A DNA stretch of 64,000 nucleotides, taken from contig CAZKFM010000001.1 of NCBI GenBank assembly GCA_964552195.1, positions 310,001-374,000 on the forward strand. Reading direction: 5' to 3'. Within the stretch, counting starts at the first letter, position 1; each line of letters starts with the position of its first letter. The position numbers were made by a program, and so were the translations under genes. The notes beneath the pieces were generated by a model. It made no database searches, was not told the DNA's origin, and was given only the letters and a program-made list of their open reading frames with translations. The stretch is from CAZKAP01 sp964552195 (GTDB taxonomy: Bacteria > Bacteroidota > Bacteroidia > Flavobacteriales > Flavobacteriaceae). Positions 15,375-24,084 of this stretch are shown piece after piece.

Positions 15375-17028
15375 AAAAATGACACCCTGGCAACGCCTGA
15401 TAGGGCTGATTCAAATCGATAAGCGGGATGTCCTGCAGGTGCTGTATTACGCAGTATTTGCCGGTTTGGTAAACCTATCCCTGCCCCTGGGTATACAGGC
15501 GATTATCAACCTTATTCAAGGGGCCCAGGTCAGTACTTCATGGGTAATACTGGTGGTGCTGGTTACCCTTGGTGTGGGGTTCGTGGGTATACTTCAGCTG
15601 ATGCAGATGAGGATTATAGAAAACATACAACAGAAAATATTCACCCGATCCTCCTTCGAGTTCGCCTACAGATTTCCCAAGATCAAACTGAGCGAGCTTC
15701 GCGATGTGTATCCGCCGGAACTGGCCAACCGTTTCTTCGATACCCTGACCATACAGAAGAGTCTTTCCAAGGTACTGCTCGATTTCCCGGCGGCCATACT
15801 GCAGGTGGTTCTGGGCCTTATGCTGCTGTCTTTCTATCACCCGTTCTTTATTTTCTATGGGTTACTCCTGGTGGCCTTGATTTATACCCTGTTCCGTTTC
15901 ACGGTTAAGCGGGGCCTGGAAACCAGTCTGCTCGAATCCAAGAATAAATACAAGGTGGCCCACTGGCTGCAGGAGATTGCCCGTTCCGTCATCAGCTTTA
16001 AGTTGGCGGGTAAGACTTCCCATGCTCTGAACAAGAACGATGCCTTGGTGGACAAGTACCTGGTGGCCCGGGAGAGCCATTTCCGAGTCCTGATTACCCA
16101 ATTTCTGCAAATGACGGGATTCAAGGTCCTGGTGACGGCCGGATTACTGCTGATCGGTGGACTACTGGTTTTGAATCAGGAAATGAACATTGGACAGTTC
16201 GTAGCTGCGGAAATCATTATACTCCTGGTCATTAGTTCGGTGGAAAAGTTGATTATGGGCCTGGAAACCATCTACGACCTGCTCACCTCTCTGGAGAAGC
16301 TGGGCAATGTGGTCGACAAGGAGCTGGAGCCTCAGGAGGGGCAGCAGCCTTTCAGCAGTGATGAGGGCCTGAACGTGGAACTGGAAAACGTCACCTATCG
16401 GGTTCCTGAACACAACGGAAAAATACTGGACAGTGTATCCTTAAGTATCTCCCCTATCTGTACCATACTCCTTTACGGACCCAGTGGCTCCGGTAAATCG
16501 ACCCTGCTCCGTATGATAGCCGGTCTGATCGAACCTAGTGAGGGCCAGGTTTATGTGAACAACATTGCCTTACAGGGAATTTACCTGAACGAATACAGGC
16601 GATATGTAGGGCAATCTCTGGCCGAGGACACTCCGTTCGAGGGTACGCTCAGGGATAATATAACCTTCGGGGATCCGGATATTAGTGAAGAAGATGTGTA
16701 CTGGGCCCTGGAAAAGACCAAGCTCACGGAATTTGTTCGCAGGCAGCCGGACGGGATATACACCTTCCTCTATCCGGAAGGCCAGCAAATTCCTTCTACG
16801 GTGGCCAGGAAGATAGTCCTTGCCCGAAGTATCGTTAAAAAACCCAAACTCCTCATTCTGAAAGATCCCCTATTCCACTTCCCGGAAGACGAAGCCAGGG
16901 AGATCATAGACTTCCTGGTGGATTCCTCGAATGGTTGGGCCTTGCTGGTAGTCAGCGAGAACCCCAGCTGGGCGGGTCGTTGCGGTCGACTGGTGTATAT
17001 GGAAAAAGGGAAACTCACTGAAAAGTAA
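15364..17028 (+). CDS. ABC exporter subunit with degenerate nucleotide-binding domain
   Basis: Fused membrane and ATP-binding protein of 554 residues. Six hydrophobic segments lie between about residues 25 and 290. In the NBD, Walker A GPSGSGKST (372-380) and Q417 are intact, but the LSGGQ signature is missing (IPSTVARK at 476-483), Walker B KLLILKD is followed by Pro502 where the catalytic Glu belongs, and the switch histidine is replaced within SEN (531-533). It could bind ATP without hydrolysing it in the usual way. The following HlyD and TolC genes make it the inner-membrane part of a type I-like exporter. ATG 15364 overlaps the TetR gene. Confidence 0.9.
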   Translation: MAVEKMTPWQRLIGLIQIDKRDVLQVLYYAVFAGLVNLSLPLGIQAIINLIQGAQVSTSWVILVVLVTLGVGFVGILQLMQMRIIENIQQKIFTRSSFEFAYRFPKIKLSELRDVYPPELANRFFDTLTIQKSLSKVLLDFPAAILQVVLGLMLLSFYHPFFIFYGLLLVALIYTLFRFTVKRGLETSLLESKNKYKVAHWLQEIARSVISFKLAGKTSHALNKNDALVDKYLVARESHFRVLITQFLQMTGFKVLVTAGLLLIGGLLVLNQEMNIGQFVAAEIIILLVISSVEKLIMGLETIYDLLTSLEKLGNVVDKELEPQEGQQPFSSDEGLNVELENVTYRVPEHNGKILDSVSLSISPICTILLYGPSGSGKSTLLRMIAGLIEPSEGQVYVNNIALQGIYLNEYRRYVGQSLAEDTPFEGTLRDNITFGDPDISEEDVYWALEKTKLTEFVRRQPDGIYTFLYPEGQQIPSTVARKIVLARSIVKKPKLLILKDPLFHFPEDEAREIIDFLVDSSNGWALLVVSENPSWAGRCGRLVYMEKGKLTEK

Positions 17029-17034
17029 TGCCTT

Positions 17035-18399
17035 ATGCTGAACATCACTAGAAATCCACTGAACGCCAAGGTAGACCTGGGGAATTTCAAGGCGGGCCAA
17101 CGGGTATTTCCGCGCAGGCACTACCAGTACTTTAACCGATTATTGTTCGCTTTTTTCGTCATGGTCCTGCTCATCATGTTCTTGCCCTGGACGCAGAACA
17201 TACAAGGCGAGGGCTTCCTGACAACGCTTGCTCCGGATCATCGTCCTCAAACCATTCAATCTCCCATACCGGGCAGGATCGAAAAGTGGTTCGTTCGTGA
17301 AGGTGACCGGGTAGCCAAGGGAGATACCATTCTCTTTATTTCGGAAATCAAGAATGAGTATTTCGATCCCAATCTGGTCGAGCGAACGGGTATGCAGGTA
17401 GAGGCCAAGTCCCTCTCGGTACGCTCATATAAGGAAAAGGTGAAGGCCCTGGAAGCACAGATCGAGGCGCTTATACAAGAGCGGGCACTCAAGCTGGAGA
17501 TGGCCGAAAACAAACTGTTGCAGGCCAAGTATAAGGTACAGGCCGATAGTATTGAGCTGGTTGCTGCCCGGACCAACCTCAGTATCGCAGAGCGACAGTT
17601 TCAGCGCTCCGAGACGTTGAATTCCGAAGGCCTTAAACCGGTAACGGATCTGGAGGCCAAGAGTCTGAAACTGCAGGAGACTCAGGCCAAGCTTATCTCG
17701 CAGGAGAACAAGCTGCTCGGCAGTCGAAATGAAGTGATCAATGCCCGGGTGGAAATCGGACGAATCAAGGCGGAATACGTGGATAAGATTTCCAAGGCGC
17801 GTAGTGAGAAGTTTACGGCCGAATCTTCCCAGTTCGATTCTGAAGCCATGGTAACCAAGCTCGAGAACGAACTCACCAACTACGAAATGCGCCGAAGACT
17901 CTATTATATTACGGCCCCTCAGGACGGTTTTGTAAATCGCGCCTTACAGGCCGGTATAGGGGAGACCTTTAAGGAAGGCGATAAGCTGGTGAATATCATG
18001 CCCACGAATTATGAGATGGCGGTTGAGACCTTTGTGGATCCCATCGACCTGCCTCTGATCCACCTGGGTGAGAAGGTGCGCATACAGTTTGACGGTTGGC
18101 CGGCCATCGTGTTCAGCGGCTGGCCCAATGTCTCGTACGGAACCTACGGGGGAGAAGTGGTAGCCATAGAGACCTTTATCAGTGAAAACGGCAAATACCG
18201 AATACTCTTATCTCCGGACCCGGACGACCACGAGTGGCCGGTGGATATACGGATAGGATCGGGTGCCCGAACCATCGCCTTACTCAACGATGTGCCCATC
18301 TGGTACGAACTCTGGAGGCAGCTCAACGGCTTCCCTCCCGACTATTATCAGCCCAGGGGCAAGCAAGAAAAACTCCCGAAAATCAAAATCAAGGTATGA
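17035..18399 (+). CDS. HlyD-family periplasmic adaptor
   Basis: Membrane-fusion protein of 454 residues linking the inner-membrane ABC protein to a TolC channel. A single transmembrane segment lies at about residues 40-57, followed by a biotinyl-lipoyl half (IPGRIEKWFVREGDRVAKGD), a long coiled coil (about 120-290) and the second lipoyl/beta-barrel part (YYITAPQDGFVNRALQAGIG). The stop overlaps the TolC start as ATGA (18396-18399), so the two are translationally coupled. Substrate unknown. Confidence 0.94.
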   Translation: MLNITRNPLNAKVDLGNFKAGQRVFPRRHYQYFNRLLFAFFVMVLLIMFLPWTQNIQGEGFLTTLAPDHRPQTIQSPIPGRIEKWFVREGDRVAKGDTILFISEIKNEYFDPNLVERTGMQVEAKSLSVRSYKEKVKALEAQIEALIQERALKLEMAENKLLQAKYKVQADSIELVAARTNLSIAERQFQRSETLNSEGLKPVTDLEAKSLKLQETQAKLISQENKLLGSRNEVINARVEIGRIKAEYVDKISKARSEKFTAESSQFDSEAMVTKLENELTNYEMRRRLYYITAPQDGFVNRALQAGIGETFKEGDKLVNIMPTNYEMAVETFVDPIDLPLIHLGEKVRIQFDGWPAIVFSGWPNVSYGTYGGEVVAIETFISENGKYRILLSPDPDDHEWPVDIRIGSGARTIALLNDVPIWYELWRQLNGFPPDYYQPRGKQEKLPKIKIKV

Positions 18400-19853
18400 G
18401 GGGACGGCGTCTCTTATGGGTACTGTTCTGGGCAGTTCCGCTCTTTCCCCTTTGCCTGAGGGCCCAGGTGTCTTCGCCGGCTACAGTTCCTTCGGTTCAA
18501 GATTCCCCTGTCGACAGTACACTGACCGAATTCGGCTTTCAGGAATACATGGGCTATGTGCTCAAGTACCATCCGCTGGTCAGGCAGGCCGGCCTTACCC
18601 TGGACCGGGGTACGGCAGAACTCCTGAAATCCCGGGGGGTATTTGACCCCAAGATCGAACTCGATCTGGATCGCAAGAAGTTCAAGAATACCGAATATTG
18701 GGACCGTCTCAATGCTTCGTTTAAGATACCTACCTGGTATGGGATCTCTCTGAAAGCGGCGTACAAGCAATGGGAGGGCGCTTTCCTGAATCCGGATGAG
18801 ACCCTGCCCGACGAAGGTCTGTACGAAGTAGGAGTAACCCTTTCTCTGGCGGATGGTTTGTGGATTAACGAACGGATGGCCACGCTCAAGAAGGCACGGT
18901 TTTTCCGGGAGCAGACGGAATTCGACCAGCAGATAGAGATCAACGAGGTGCTCACCATGGCCGCCAAGGCCTACTTTGAGTGGATGCAGGCTTACCGAGA
19001 TCTCGAAATCTTCACCAACTTCGAGAAGAATGCCCAGCTCAGGCTGGATGGTATCAAAAGACGGGCCGTGGAAGGAGATCTGGCCATTATCGATACGGTA
19101 GAGGCGGCCATAGCCGTCCAGAATCGAGTGCTTGGCCGTCAGCAGGCCCAGCTGAACTTTCGCCAGAGAACGCTCGAACTCTCCAATTTTTTGTGGATCG
19201 AGGATGTGCCGGTTGAGGTATCGGACGATCTCTATCCGCAGATGGAGCCGGAATTCGCTGTGGATGCCTTCCTGAGTCTGAATCAACTGGATACCCTTCA
19301 GCTTCAATTGGAAAACCATCCGAAGATTCGGTCTCTGTCCCTGAAAGTGCAAGGCCTTCAGGTGGATAAGCGGCTCAGGGTAAACCAACTTCTACCGACC
19401 CTCGACCTGGAATACAACTTCCTGACCACCGACCCCAGGCAGGCCAATACCTTCGATACCCAGCAATATACCGGTGGCATAACCTTTAAAACACCCCTGT
19501 TTCTGAGGAAGGAGCGAGGGGCCGTAAAGCTGGCCGACATCAAGTTGCAGGATGCCCGCCTGGAGCTTGAGAACCAATTCGTCGTACTGCAAAACAAGAT
19601 CGATGCCGTGTACACAGAGCTGGCAAACCTCGAGAGTCAGCGCCGGACCGCCAGTCTGGTAAGGCAGAATTATCAGACCCTGCTCAGCGCGGAAGAACGG
19701 AAATTTAGTTTCGGGGAGAGCTCCATTTTCCTGCTGAACAGTCGGGAGCAATCGCTGATCAACGCCTCACTGAAACTCAACGAGGTGAATGTGAAATGGC
19801 TTAAGGCCAAGGCCAAATTGTTCAATACCTTGGTGCTGCCTCCCGGCTCCTGA
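18396..19853 (+). CDS. TolC-family outer-membrane channel
   Basis: Outer-membrane efflux protein of 485 residues with a signal peptide (LLWVLFWAVPLFPLCLRAQ). The start is ATG 18396, overlapping the HlyD stop. Two repeated helical halves are visible: NEVLTMAAKAYFEWMQAYRD in the first and FVVLQNKIDAVYTELANLES in the second, separated by beta-barrel strands. It completes the tripartite exporter. No cargo gene is in the operon, so a small molecule or an unlinked substrate is as likely as a protein. Confidence 0.93.
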   Translation: MRGRRLLWVLFWAVPLFPLCLRAQVSSPATVPSVQDSPVDSTLTEFGFQEYMGYVLKYHPLVRQAGLTLDRGTAELLKSRGVFDPKIELDLDRKKFKNTEYWDRLNASFKIPTWYGISLKAAYKQWEGAFLNPDETLPDEGLYEVGVTLSLADGLWINERMATLKKARFFREQTEFDQQIEINEVLTMAAKAYFEWMQAYRDLEIFTNFEKNAQLRLDGIKRRAVEGDLAIIDTVEAAIAVQNRVLGRQQAQLNFRQRTLELSNFLWIEDVPVEVSDDLYPQMEPEFAVDAFLSLNQLDTLQLQLENHPKIRSLSLKVQGLQVDKRLRVNQLLPTLDLEYNFLTTDPRQANTFDTQQYTGGITFKTPLFLRKERGAVKLADIKLQDARLELENQFVVLQNKIDAVYTELANLESQRRTASLVRQNYQTLLSAEERKFSFGESSIFLLNSREQSLINASLKLNEVNVKWLKAKAKLFNTLVLPPGS

Positions 19854-19863
19854 TATTCTTATG

Positions 19864-19875
19864 TGACTTAAGTCA
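19864..19875. promoter_or_regulatory. Crp/Fnr-like palindrome upstream of the thioredoxin-like gene
   Basis: TGACTTAAGTCA is a perfect 12-base palindrome. A near-consensus -7 element TAATTTTC lies at 19899-19906, so the palindrome centre is about 42 bases before the predicted start, the position of a class II Crp/Fnr activator site. A related site is at 55972-55983. Confidence 0.5.
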
Positions 19876-19932
19876 TTTAACGGCAGACAGGATTGGACTA
19901 ATTTTCCGACTCATTCAACCTAATTGAGCGGT

Positions 19933-20559
19933 ATGATTCAAACCGAAACACCCTATCCCTGGTACCCGCTGTTCGAAGAGGCCAGGGAAAACGCCTTCAC
20001 CTACGAGGCCTTCGATGCCATGATGAAGGAGCATTTCGAAACCGGTAAGACCACCGGGAATGATCAATCCGAGGCCCTGATCGAATATTCCAAACTCAAC
20101 TACCGCAGGATGAAGCGTTGGCACAAGACCCTTCAGCTTCCCCTAGAGGTGGAGATTTCACTTTCCCATCTGGAGAGACCGGTTACCTGGCTGGTTATCA
20201 CCGAAGGCTGGTGCGGCGATGCGGCTCATGTGCTGCCCGTGCTGAATGCCATGGCCGGGCAGCAGCCCCTGATTGACCTTCGTGTGGTCTTGAGGGACGA
20301 GAATCCCGAGCTCATGGATCAGTTCATGTACAATGGAACCCGATCCATACCCATCGTGGTCTCGATGAGCACGGATGACCAAATTTTCATGGGAAGCTGG
20401 GGGCCAAGGCCGGCCGTTTTGTCTCAACGGGTAATTGACGAGAAGGCCGCTAAAGGAACCCTGAGTCCGGAGTTCAAACAGGAACTACAGGCCTGGTACA
20501 ACACGAACAAAGGTGAGGATATCGCCAGGGAGCTGTTGGATTTACTTCCCTTCGAATAA
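19933..20559 (+). CDS. Thioredoxin-fold protein with single-cysteine WCGDA motif
   Basis: Cytosolic protein of 208 residues with a thioredoxin-like core: VTWLVITEGWCGDAAHVLPVL puts Cys94 at the active-site position, but the second cysteine is replaced by Ala (WCGDA). The cis-proline segment is RSIPIVVSM. It lacks a signal peptide. Such single-cysteine forms may act as thiol-dependent peroxidase-like or binding proteins rather than dithiol reductases. ATG 19933 is preferred over an in-frame TTG at 19924. It converges with the tonB-like gene, overlapping by 18 bases. A Crp/Fnr-like palindrome lies 57 bases upstream. Confidence 0.82.
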   Translation: MIQTETPYPWYPLFEEARENAFTYEAFDAMMKEHFETGKTTGNDQSEALIEYSKLNYRRMKRWHKTLQLPLEVEISLSHLERPVTWLVITEGWCGDAAHVLPVLNAMAGQQPLIDLRVVLRDENPELMDQFMYNGTRSIPIVVSMSTDDQIFMGSWGPRPAVLSQRVIDEKAAKGTLSPEFKQELQAWYNTNKGEDIARELLDLLPFE

Positions 20560-21261
20560 AAAGGTAATCGTTCCGATCTGCTCAACAGATGAGCCCTTGC
20601 TAAAGCGGGCCTTGCGGGCATATTCGATGGCATTGTCCACCAGGCAGCCATTGTTGGTGTTGGAGGCTCTGGAATTGAATGCGGCCTCGGTAACATAACC
20701 TTCGTTATCCACCTTGATGTTGATCACGACCTCACCTCCTTGTATACAGGTGTACACAGGCAGGGGTATGTAGAGGGCATCTCTGTCTTTGAGGGAAAAG
20801 TATGCCGAAGTATTACGGTTGCTGGTGTATGCGGTCCTGGCCGGTTTTTCCTCCTCTTTTTTGTTTTTCTCCTCCAGTATTCGGGCTTTCTCCATGCGCT
20901 TCTTTCTGAGTTCCTCCAGGTAGTTGCTGTAGTCGTCGCTTATTCCTTCGTTTTCGGAGTCTTCCGACTCCTGTTCGTTCTCGTCTTCTCGGAGTTCATT
21001 GAGGATTTCTTCCGCAGGACGAATGGGTTCCGGTTCTTCGATTCGCGCATCCTGATTAAAGATTCGGTGACTGCGAATGCGTTCCCTGGGTTCGGCCTCC
21101 CGGGCCTCGATCAGTTCCTCCACCAGTTCGTCTTCCTCCAGGGTAAGTTCATAGGTGAATTCGTCCAGCTGCTTGCCCCGTAATTTAATGATAAACAGGG
21201 AAGTCACCAGTATGCCCATACTGCAGAGGGTGATGATAAAGGATAGCTGTCTACTGTTCAT
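20542..21261 (-). CDS. TonB-like energy transducer
   Basis: Protein of 239 residues with one N-terminal transmembrane segment (residues 8-25), a long acidic/basic periplasmic linker (about 35-145, rich in E and K, probably coiled) and a C-terminal TonB-like domain (LPVYTCIQGGEVVINIKVDN, ending IGTITFLFEGK). It presumably couples the proton-motive force to outer-membrane receptors, although the linker is acidic instead of proline-rich. Last gene of the ftsX-DUF3098-uppP-truB operon. Confidence 0.78.
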   Translation of the reverse strand: MNSRQLSFIITLCSMGILVTSLFIIKLRGKQLDEFTYELTLEEDELVEELIEAREAEPRERIRSHRIFNQDARIEEPEPIRPAEEILNELREDENEQESEDSENEGISDDYSNYLEELRKKRMEKARILEEKNKKEEEKPARTAYTSNRNTSAYFSLKDRDALYIPLPVYTCIQGGEVVINIKVDNEGYVTEAAFNSRASNTNNGCLVDNAIEYARKARFSKGSSVEQIGTITFLFEGK

Positions 21262-21272
21262 TCCTATTACTA

Positions 21273-21977
21273 TTAACGCCCGGAAGGAAAAAATAGTTTC
21301 TTGTAGAATTCCGGGGTCTCTGCTTTATCTACGTGATAATCCCCAATTTGGATTCTACGCAGTTCGCTAAGATAGGCACCGCTTCCCAGATACCGACCGA
21401 AATCGTGTGCCAGTGATCGGATGTAGGTCCCCTTGCTGCACCGGATCAGAAAGCGGATTTCGGGCCCGTCTATACCGGTCAGGGAAAACTCCTCCACCAA
21501 TACGGGACGCGGTTCAACTTCGATCGATTTACCCTGACGGGCGAGTTCGTAAAGTCGCTTTCCCTCTTTTCGGATGGCAGAATACACCGGGGGCTTCTGC
21601 ATGATTGGCCCGGTGAGCGATTCGGCCGCCTTTTGAAAGTCGGATTCACTGAGGTGCCGGTATTCATAGGTGGCATCGACTTCGGTTTCCCTGTCATAAG
21701 ATGGGCGAGTGGCTCCCATATGGATGACACCCGTATAGGTCTTTTCTCCCAGTTGTAGTTCCGGAATTCGCTTAGTGGCTTTTCCGGTGCAGACCAACAG
21801 CAGGCCTGTAGCCAGGGGGTCCAGGGTACCGGCATGACCTATTTTTATCTTGGGTAGGTCAAAACCCTTGCGCAGCGACCATTTAAGGGCATTTACCGCC
21901 TGGAATGAGGTCCAGGTCAGCGGTTTATCCACCAGCAATACCTGTCCGTCAAGGATATCATCTCGAGTATACTCCAT
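21273..21977 (-). CDS. truB: tRNA pseudouridine-55 synthase
   Basis: Converts U55 to pseudouridine in the T-loop of tRNAs. The protein is 234 residues, the short form without a C-terminal PUA domain. The catalytic Asp lies in KIGHAGTLDPLATGLLLVCT; PPVYSAIRKEGKRLYELAR and CSKGTYIRSLAHDFG are further family motifs. It follows uppP by 3 bases and precedes the tonB-like gene by 11. Confidence 0.97.
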   Translation of the reverse strand: MEYTRDDILDGQVLLVDKPLTWTSFQAVNALKWSLRKGFDLPKIKIGHAGTLDPLATGLLLVCTGKATKRIPELQLGEKTYTGVIHMGATRPSYDRETEVDATYEYRHLSESDFQKAAESLTGPIMQKPPVYSAIRKEGKRLYELARQGKSIEVEPRPVLVEEFSLTGIDGPEIRFLIRCSKGTYIRSLAHDFGRYLGSGAYLSELRRIQIGDYHVDKAETPEFYKKLFFPSGR

Positions 21978-21980
21978 GGC

Positions 21981-22775
21981 TTAGCCCCAGAGGCTGACTC
22001 CGATCGCCGTCAGTCCCACCAGGGTACAATAAACGGCGAAGTAGGTGAGTTTGCTTCGGCGCACCAGCTGTATCATCCAGGTACAGGCGAATAGCCCGGA
22101 GATGAAAGCGGCCAGGAAGCCGGCACCCATGATCAGGCTTTTGTCGGCGGTGAAATCGATCTCACCGCCGGCGATATCCTTTCCGATCTTTCCAATGATC
22201 AGAGGAACCACCATCAGGAAGGAAAAGCGGGCCGAACGGGTCTTATCGATACCCAGTAAAACGGATGTAGAAATGGTGGCCCCACTGCGCGAGATACCCG
22301 GTAACATGGCAATGGCCTGGGAGACACCAATGACAAAGGCGTTGGGGTAACTGACCGATTTGGACGTATCCTTAGCCCGGTCTGCCAGGAATAACAATGC
22401 GGCGGTAACCAGCAGCATAAAACCGACAAGAAGAATGTTCCCACTGAAAAAGGCCTCCAGCTGTTCCTCGAACATCAGCCCTACCGCGGTAGCCGGAATC
22501 ATGGAAATGATAATCTTTATTGAAAAGGCCTTTTCCTCGTTGAACGTCTTGCTGAACAGGCCTTTTAGTATGTCGGCAACCTCCTTGCGATAGACCACAA
22601 GGGTACTTAGTGCGGTTGCGAAATGTAGGACTACCGTAAACAACAGGCTTTCTTCGGGGACCGAATTGTCGCCCAGTATGGCCTTGCCCAATTCGAGGTG
22701 CCCGCTGGACGACACGGGTAAAAATTCCGTTAGCCCCTGAATGATGCCGAGTAATATAGAGTCGAGGAGGTCCAT
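21981..22775 (-). CDS. uppP: Undecaprenyl-diphosphatase
   Basis: Inner-membrane phosphatase that regenerates undecaprenyl phosphate for peptidoglycan and glycan synthesis; activity gives bacitracin resistance. The 264-residue protein has about eight hydrophobic segments and both active-site motifs, GLTEFLPVSSSGH at the N-terminus and MLPGISRSGATIS near residue 155. It lies between DUF3098 (6-base gap) and truB. Confidence 0.97.
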   Translation of the reverse strand: MDLLDSILLGIIQGLTEFLPVSSSGHLELGKAILGDNSVPEESLLFTVVLHFATALSTLVVYRKEVADILKGLFSKTFNEEKAFSIKIIISMIPATAVGLMFEEQLEAFFSGNILLVGFMLLVTAALLFLADRAKDTSKSVSYPNAFVIGVSQAIAMLPGISRSGATISTSVLLGIDKTRSARFSFLMVVPLIIGKIGKDIAGGEIDFTADKSLIMGAGFLAAFISGLFACTWMIQLVRRSKLTYFAVYCTLVGLTAIGVSLWG

Positions 22776-22781
22776 GAGGCC

Positions 22782-23033
22782 TTATTCCTTATTGGGGTTG
22801 AGCAGTATGGCATAGACCTGAATTCCCAAGCCCAGCAGGACCAGCATGGGCGCCAGGCGTATGCGTCGAAAGCTGTAAATATTAGGATTAAAAACGTTGG
22901 GGTCCTCACTGCCGCCCCCACTCATCAATATAAAACCCAGGGCTATGCAGGCTATGCCAATGCCCATGAAGATGTAATTCTTCCTTCCCATAAGGAAGGG
23001 GTCTGGTTGGCTGCCGTTTCTCTTGCCTCTCAT
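22782..23033 (-). CDS. DUF3098 small membrane protein
   Basis: Protein of 83 residues with two transmembrane helices (about 22-39 and 60-76), matching DUF3098. The conserved loop SGGGSEDPNVFNPNIYSFRR sits between them. Its function is unknown; its conserved place between ftsX and uppP in this phylum suggests a role in cell envelope or division. Confidence 0.9.
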   Translation of the reverse strand: MRGKRNGSQPDPFLMGRKNYIFMGIGIACIALGFILMSGGGSEDPNVFNPNIYSFRRIRLAPMLVLLGLGIQVYAILLNPNKE

Positions 23034-23057
23034 GCGTTGTACATTAGGTGTGAAATC

Positions 23058-23936
23058 TTAGATATACAGCCGGTCCGTCCTCAGGTTCAGAAACCGCTGT
23101 GTTGCGTAATGGGTGCTGATGTACGAGATCAGGACTCCGAAGGTGAAAATAAAGACCACCAGGGCTACCAGTACCAGGGGGTTATCGAAAAGGCTGTTTT
23201 CGGTTATGGTCTGATCGACGTAGTACAGCAACACCCCCAGAGCGATCGTCGCGAGCAGGGCACCCAGTAGTCCCAACTTCACATTGGTCCAAACGAACGG
23301 GGCGCGTATAAATTGCTTGGTAGCCCCTACCATTTGCATGGTCTTGATGATGAAACGATTGGAATAAATCGAGAGGCGGATAGAGCTGTTGATCAGCAAT
23401 ACGGACACTACCATGAAGAGGATGCTGGCAAAAAGTACCCAGTAGCTGAGTCGGTTCTCGTTTTCGGTAACCAGCCGGATTAGTGTTTTGTCGTAGTTGA
23501 CCTCGTCCACGTAAATCCGGTCGGATATGCTGCCCGCAATTTCCTCTATGCGCTCCGGACTGACGTATTCGGCCTTGAGATTGAGGTCGATCGCATTCTT
23601 CAGGGGATTGTACCCCAGTACTTCGATAAAGTTCTCTCCGATCTCCTCACTGTACTCCTCGGCGGCCTCTTCCTTGGGGATATAGCGCGTGGATTTCACG
23701 TAATCGGCCATGGCAAAGCTCTTACGGAGCTGATCGATTTCGATGGCCCTGGCATCGTCCTTCAGAAAGATATTGAGGGTAATTTCTTCTTTGAAGTGGT
23801 CGGCTATTCTCTTGGCATTAAAAACCAGTATCCCGAATATACCCAGCAGAAACAATACCAGGGAAATACTCAGGACAACCGAGAAGTAGGAAGTTATCAG
23901 CCTTCGGCGCTGATACCTTTCAATATATTCACTCAT
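23058..23936 (-). CDS. ftsX: Cell division protein FtsX
   Basis: Inner-membrane permease-like protein of 292 residues that, with the FtsE ATPase, controls peptidoglycan hydrolases at the septum. It has an N-terminal cytoplasmic segment, a first transmembrane helix at about 20-43, a periplasmic domain (about 50-165, with LRKSFAMADYVKSTRYIPKE) and three further helices. The MSEYIERY start at 23936 is preferred over ATG 23942. ftsE is not adjacent, as is usual in Bacteroidota. First gene of a five-gene operon. Confidence 0.94.
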   Translation of the reverse strand: MSEYIERYQRRRLITSYFSVVLSISLVLFLLGIFGILVFNAKRIADHFKEEITLNIFLKDDARAIEIDQLRKSFAMADYVKSTRYIPKEEAAEEYSEEIGENFIEVLGYNPLKNAIDLNLKAEYVSPERIEEIAGSISDRIYVDEVNYDKTLIRLVTENENRLSYWVLFASILFMVVSVLLINSSIRLSIYSNRFIIKTMQMVGATKQFIRAPFVWTNVKLGLLGALLATIALGVLLYYVDQTITENSLFDNPLVLVALVVFIFTFGVLISYISTHYATQRFLNLRTDRLYI

Positions 23937-24084
23937 AGCCACGCCAAATTACCCTGTAAAAATAGCAAAGTAGTCGGTAGGCCGGTTGTCCGTTAACCCG
24001 AATTAAACAGTTAGCGTCTTCTTCTCCGTCCAATGCCACGCCGGATGACCCATTATTCCTAACTTTATGTAAAACTCCCCGATC

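Noticed and set aside
18234..18395. N-terminal extension of the TolC-like protein inside the HlyD gene
   Set aside because: The signal peptide begins at ATG 18396, which overlaps the HlyD stop as a typical coupled start.
22782..24060. Minus-strand elements TACTTTG and TAATTTG before ftsX as promoter
   Set aside because: They are one base short of TAnnTTTG spacing, and similar variants occur often, so I did not call them.
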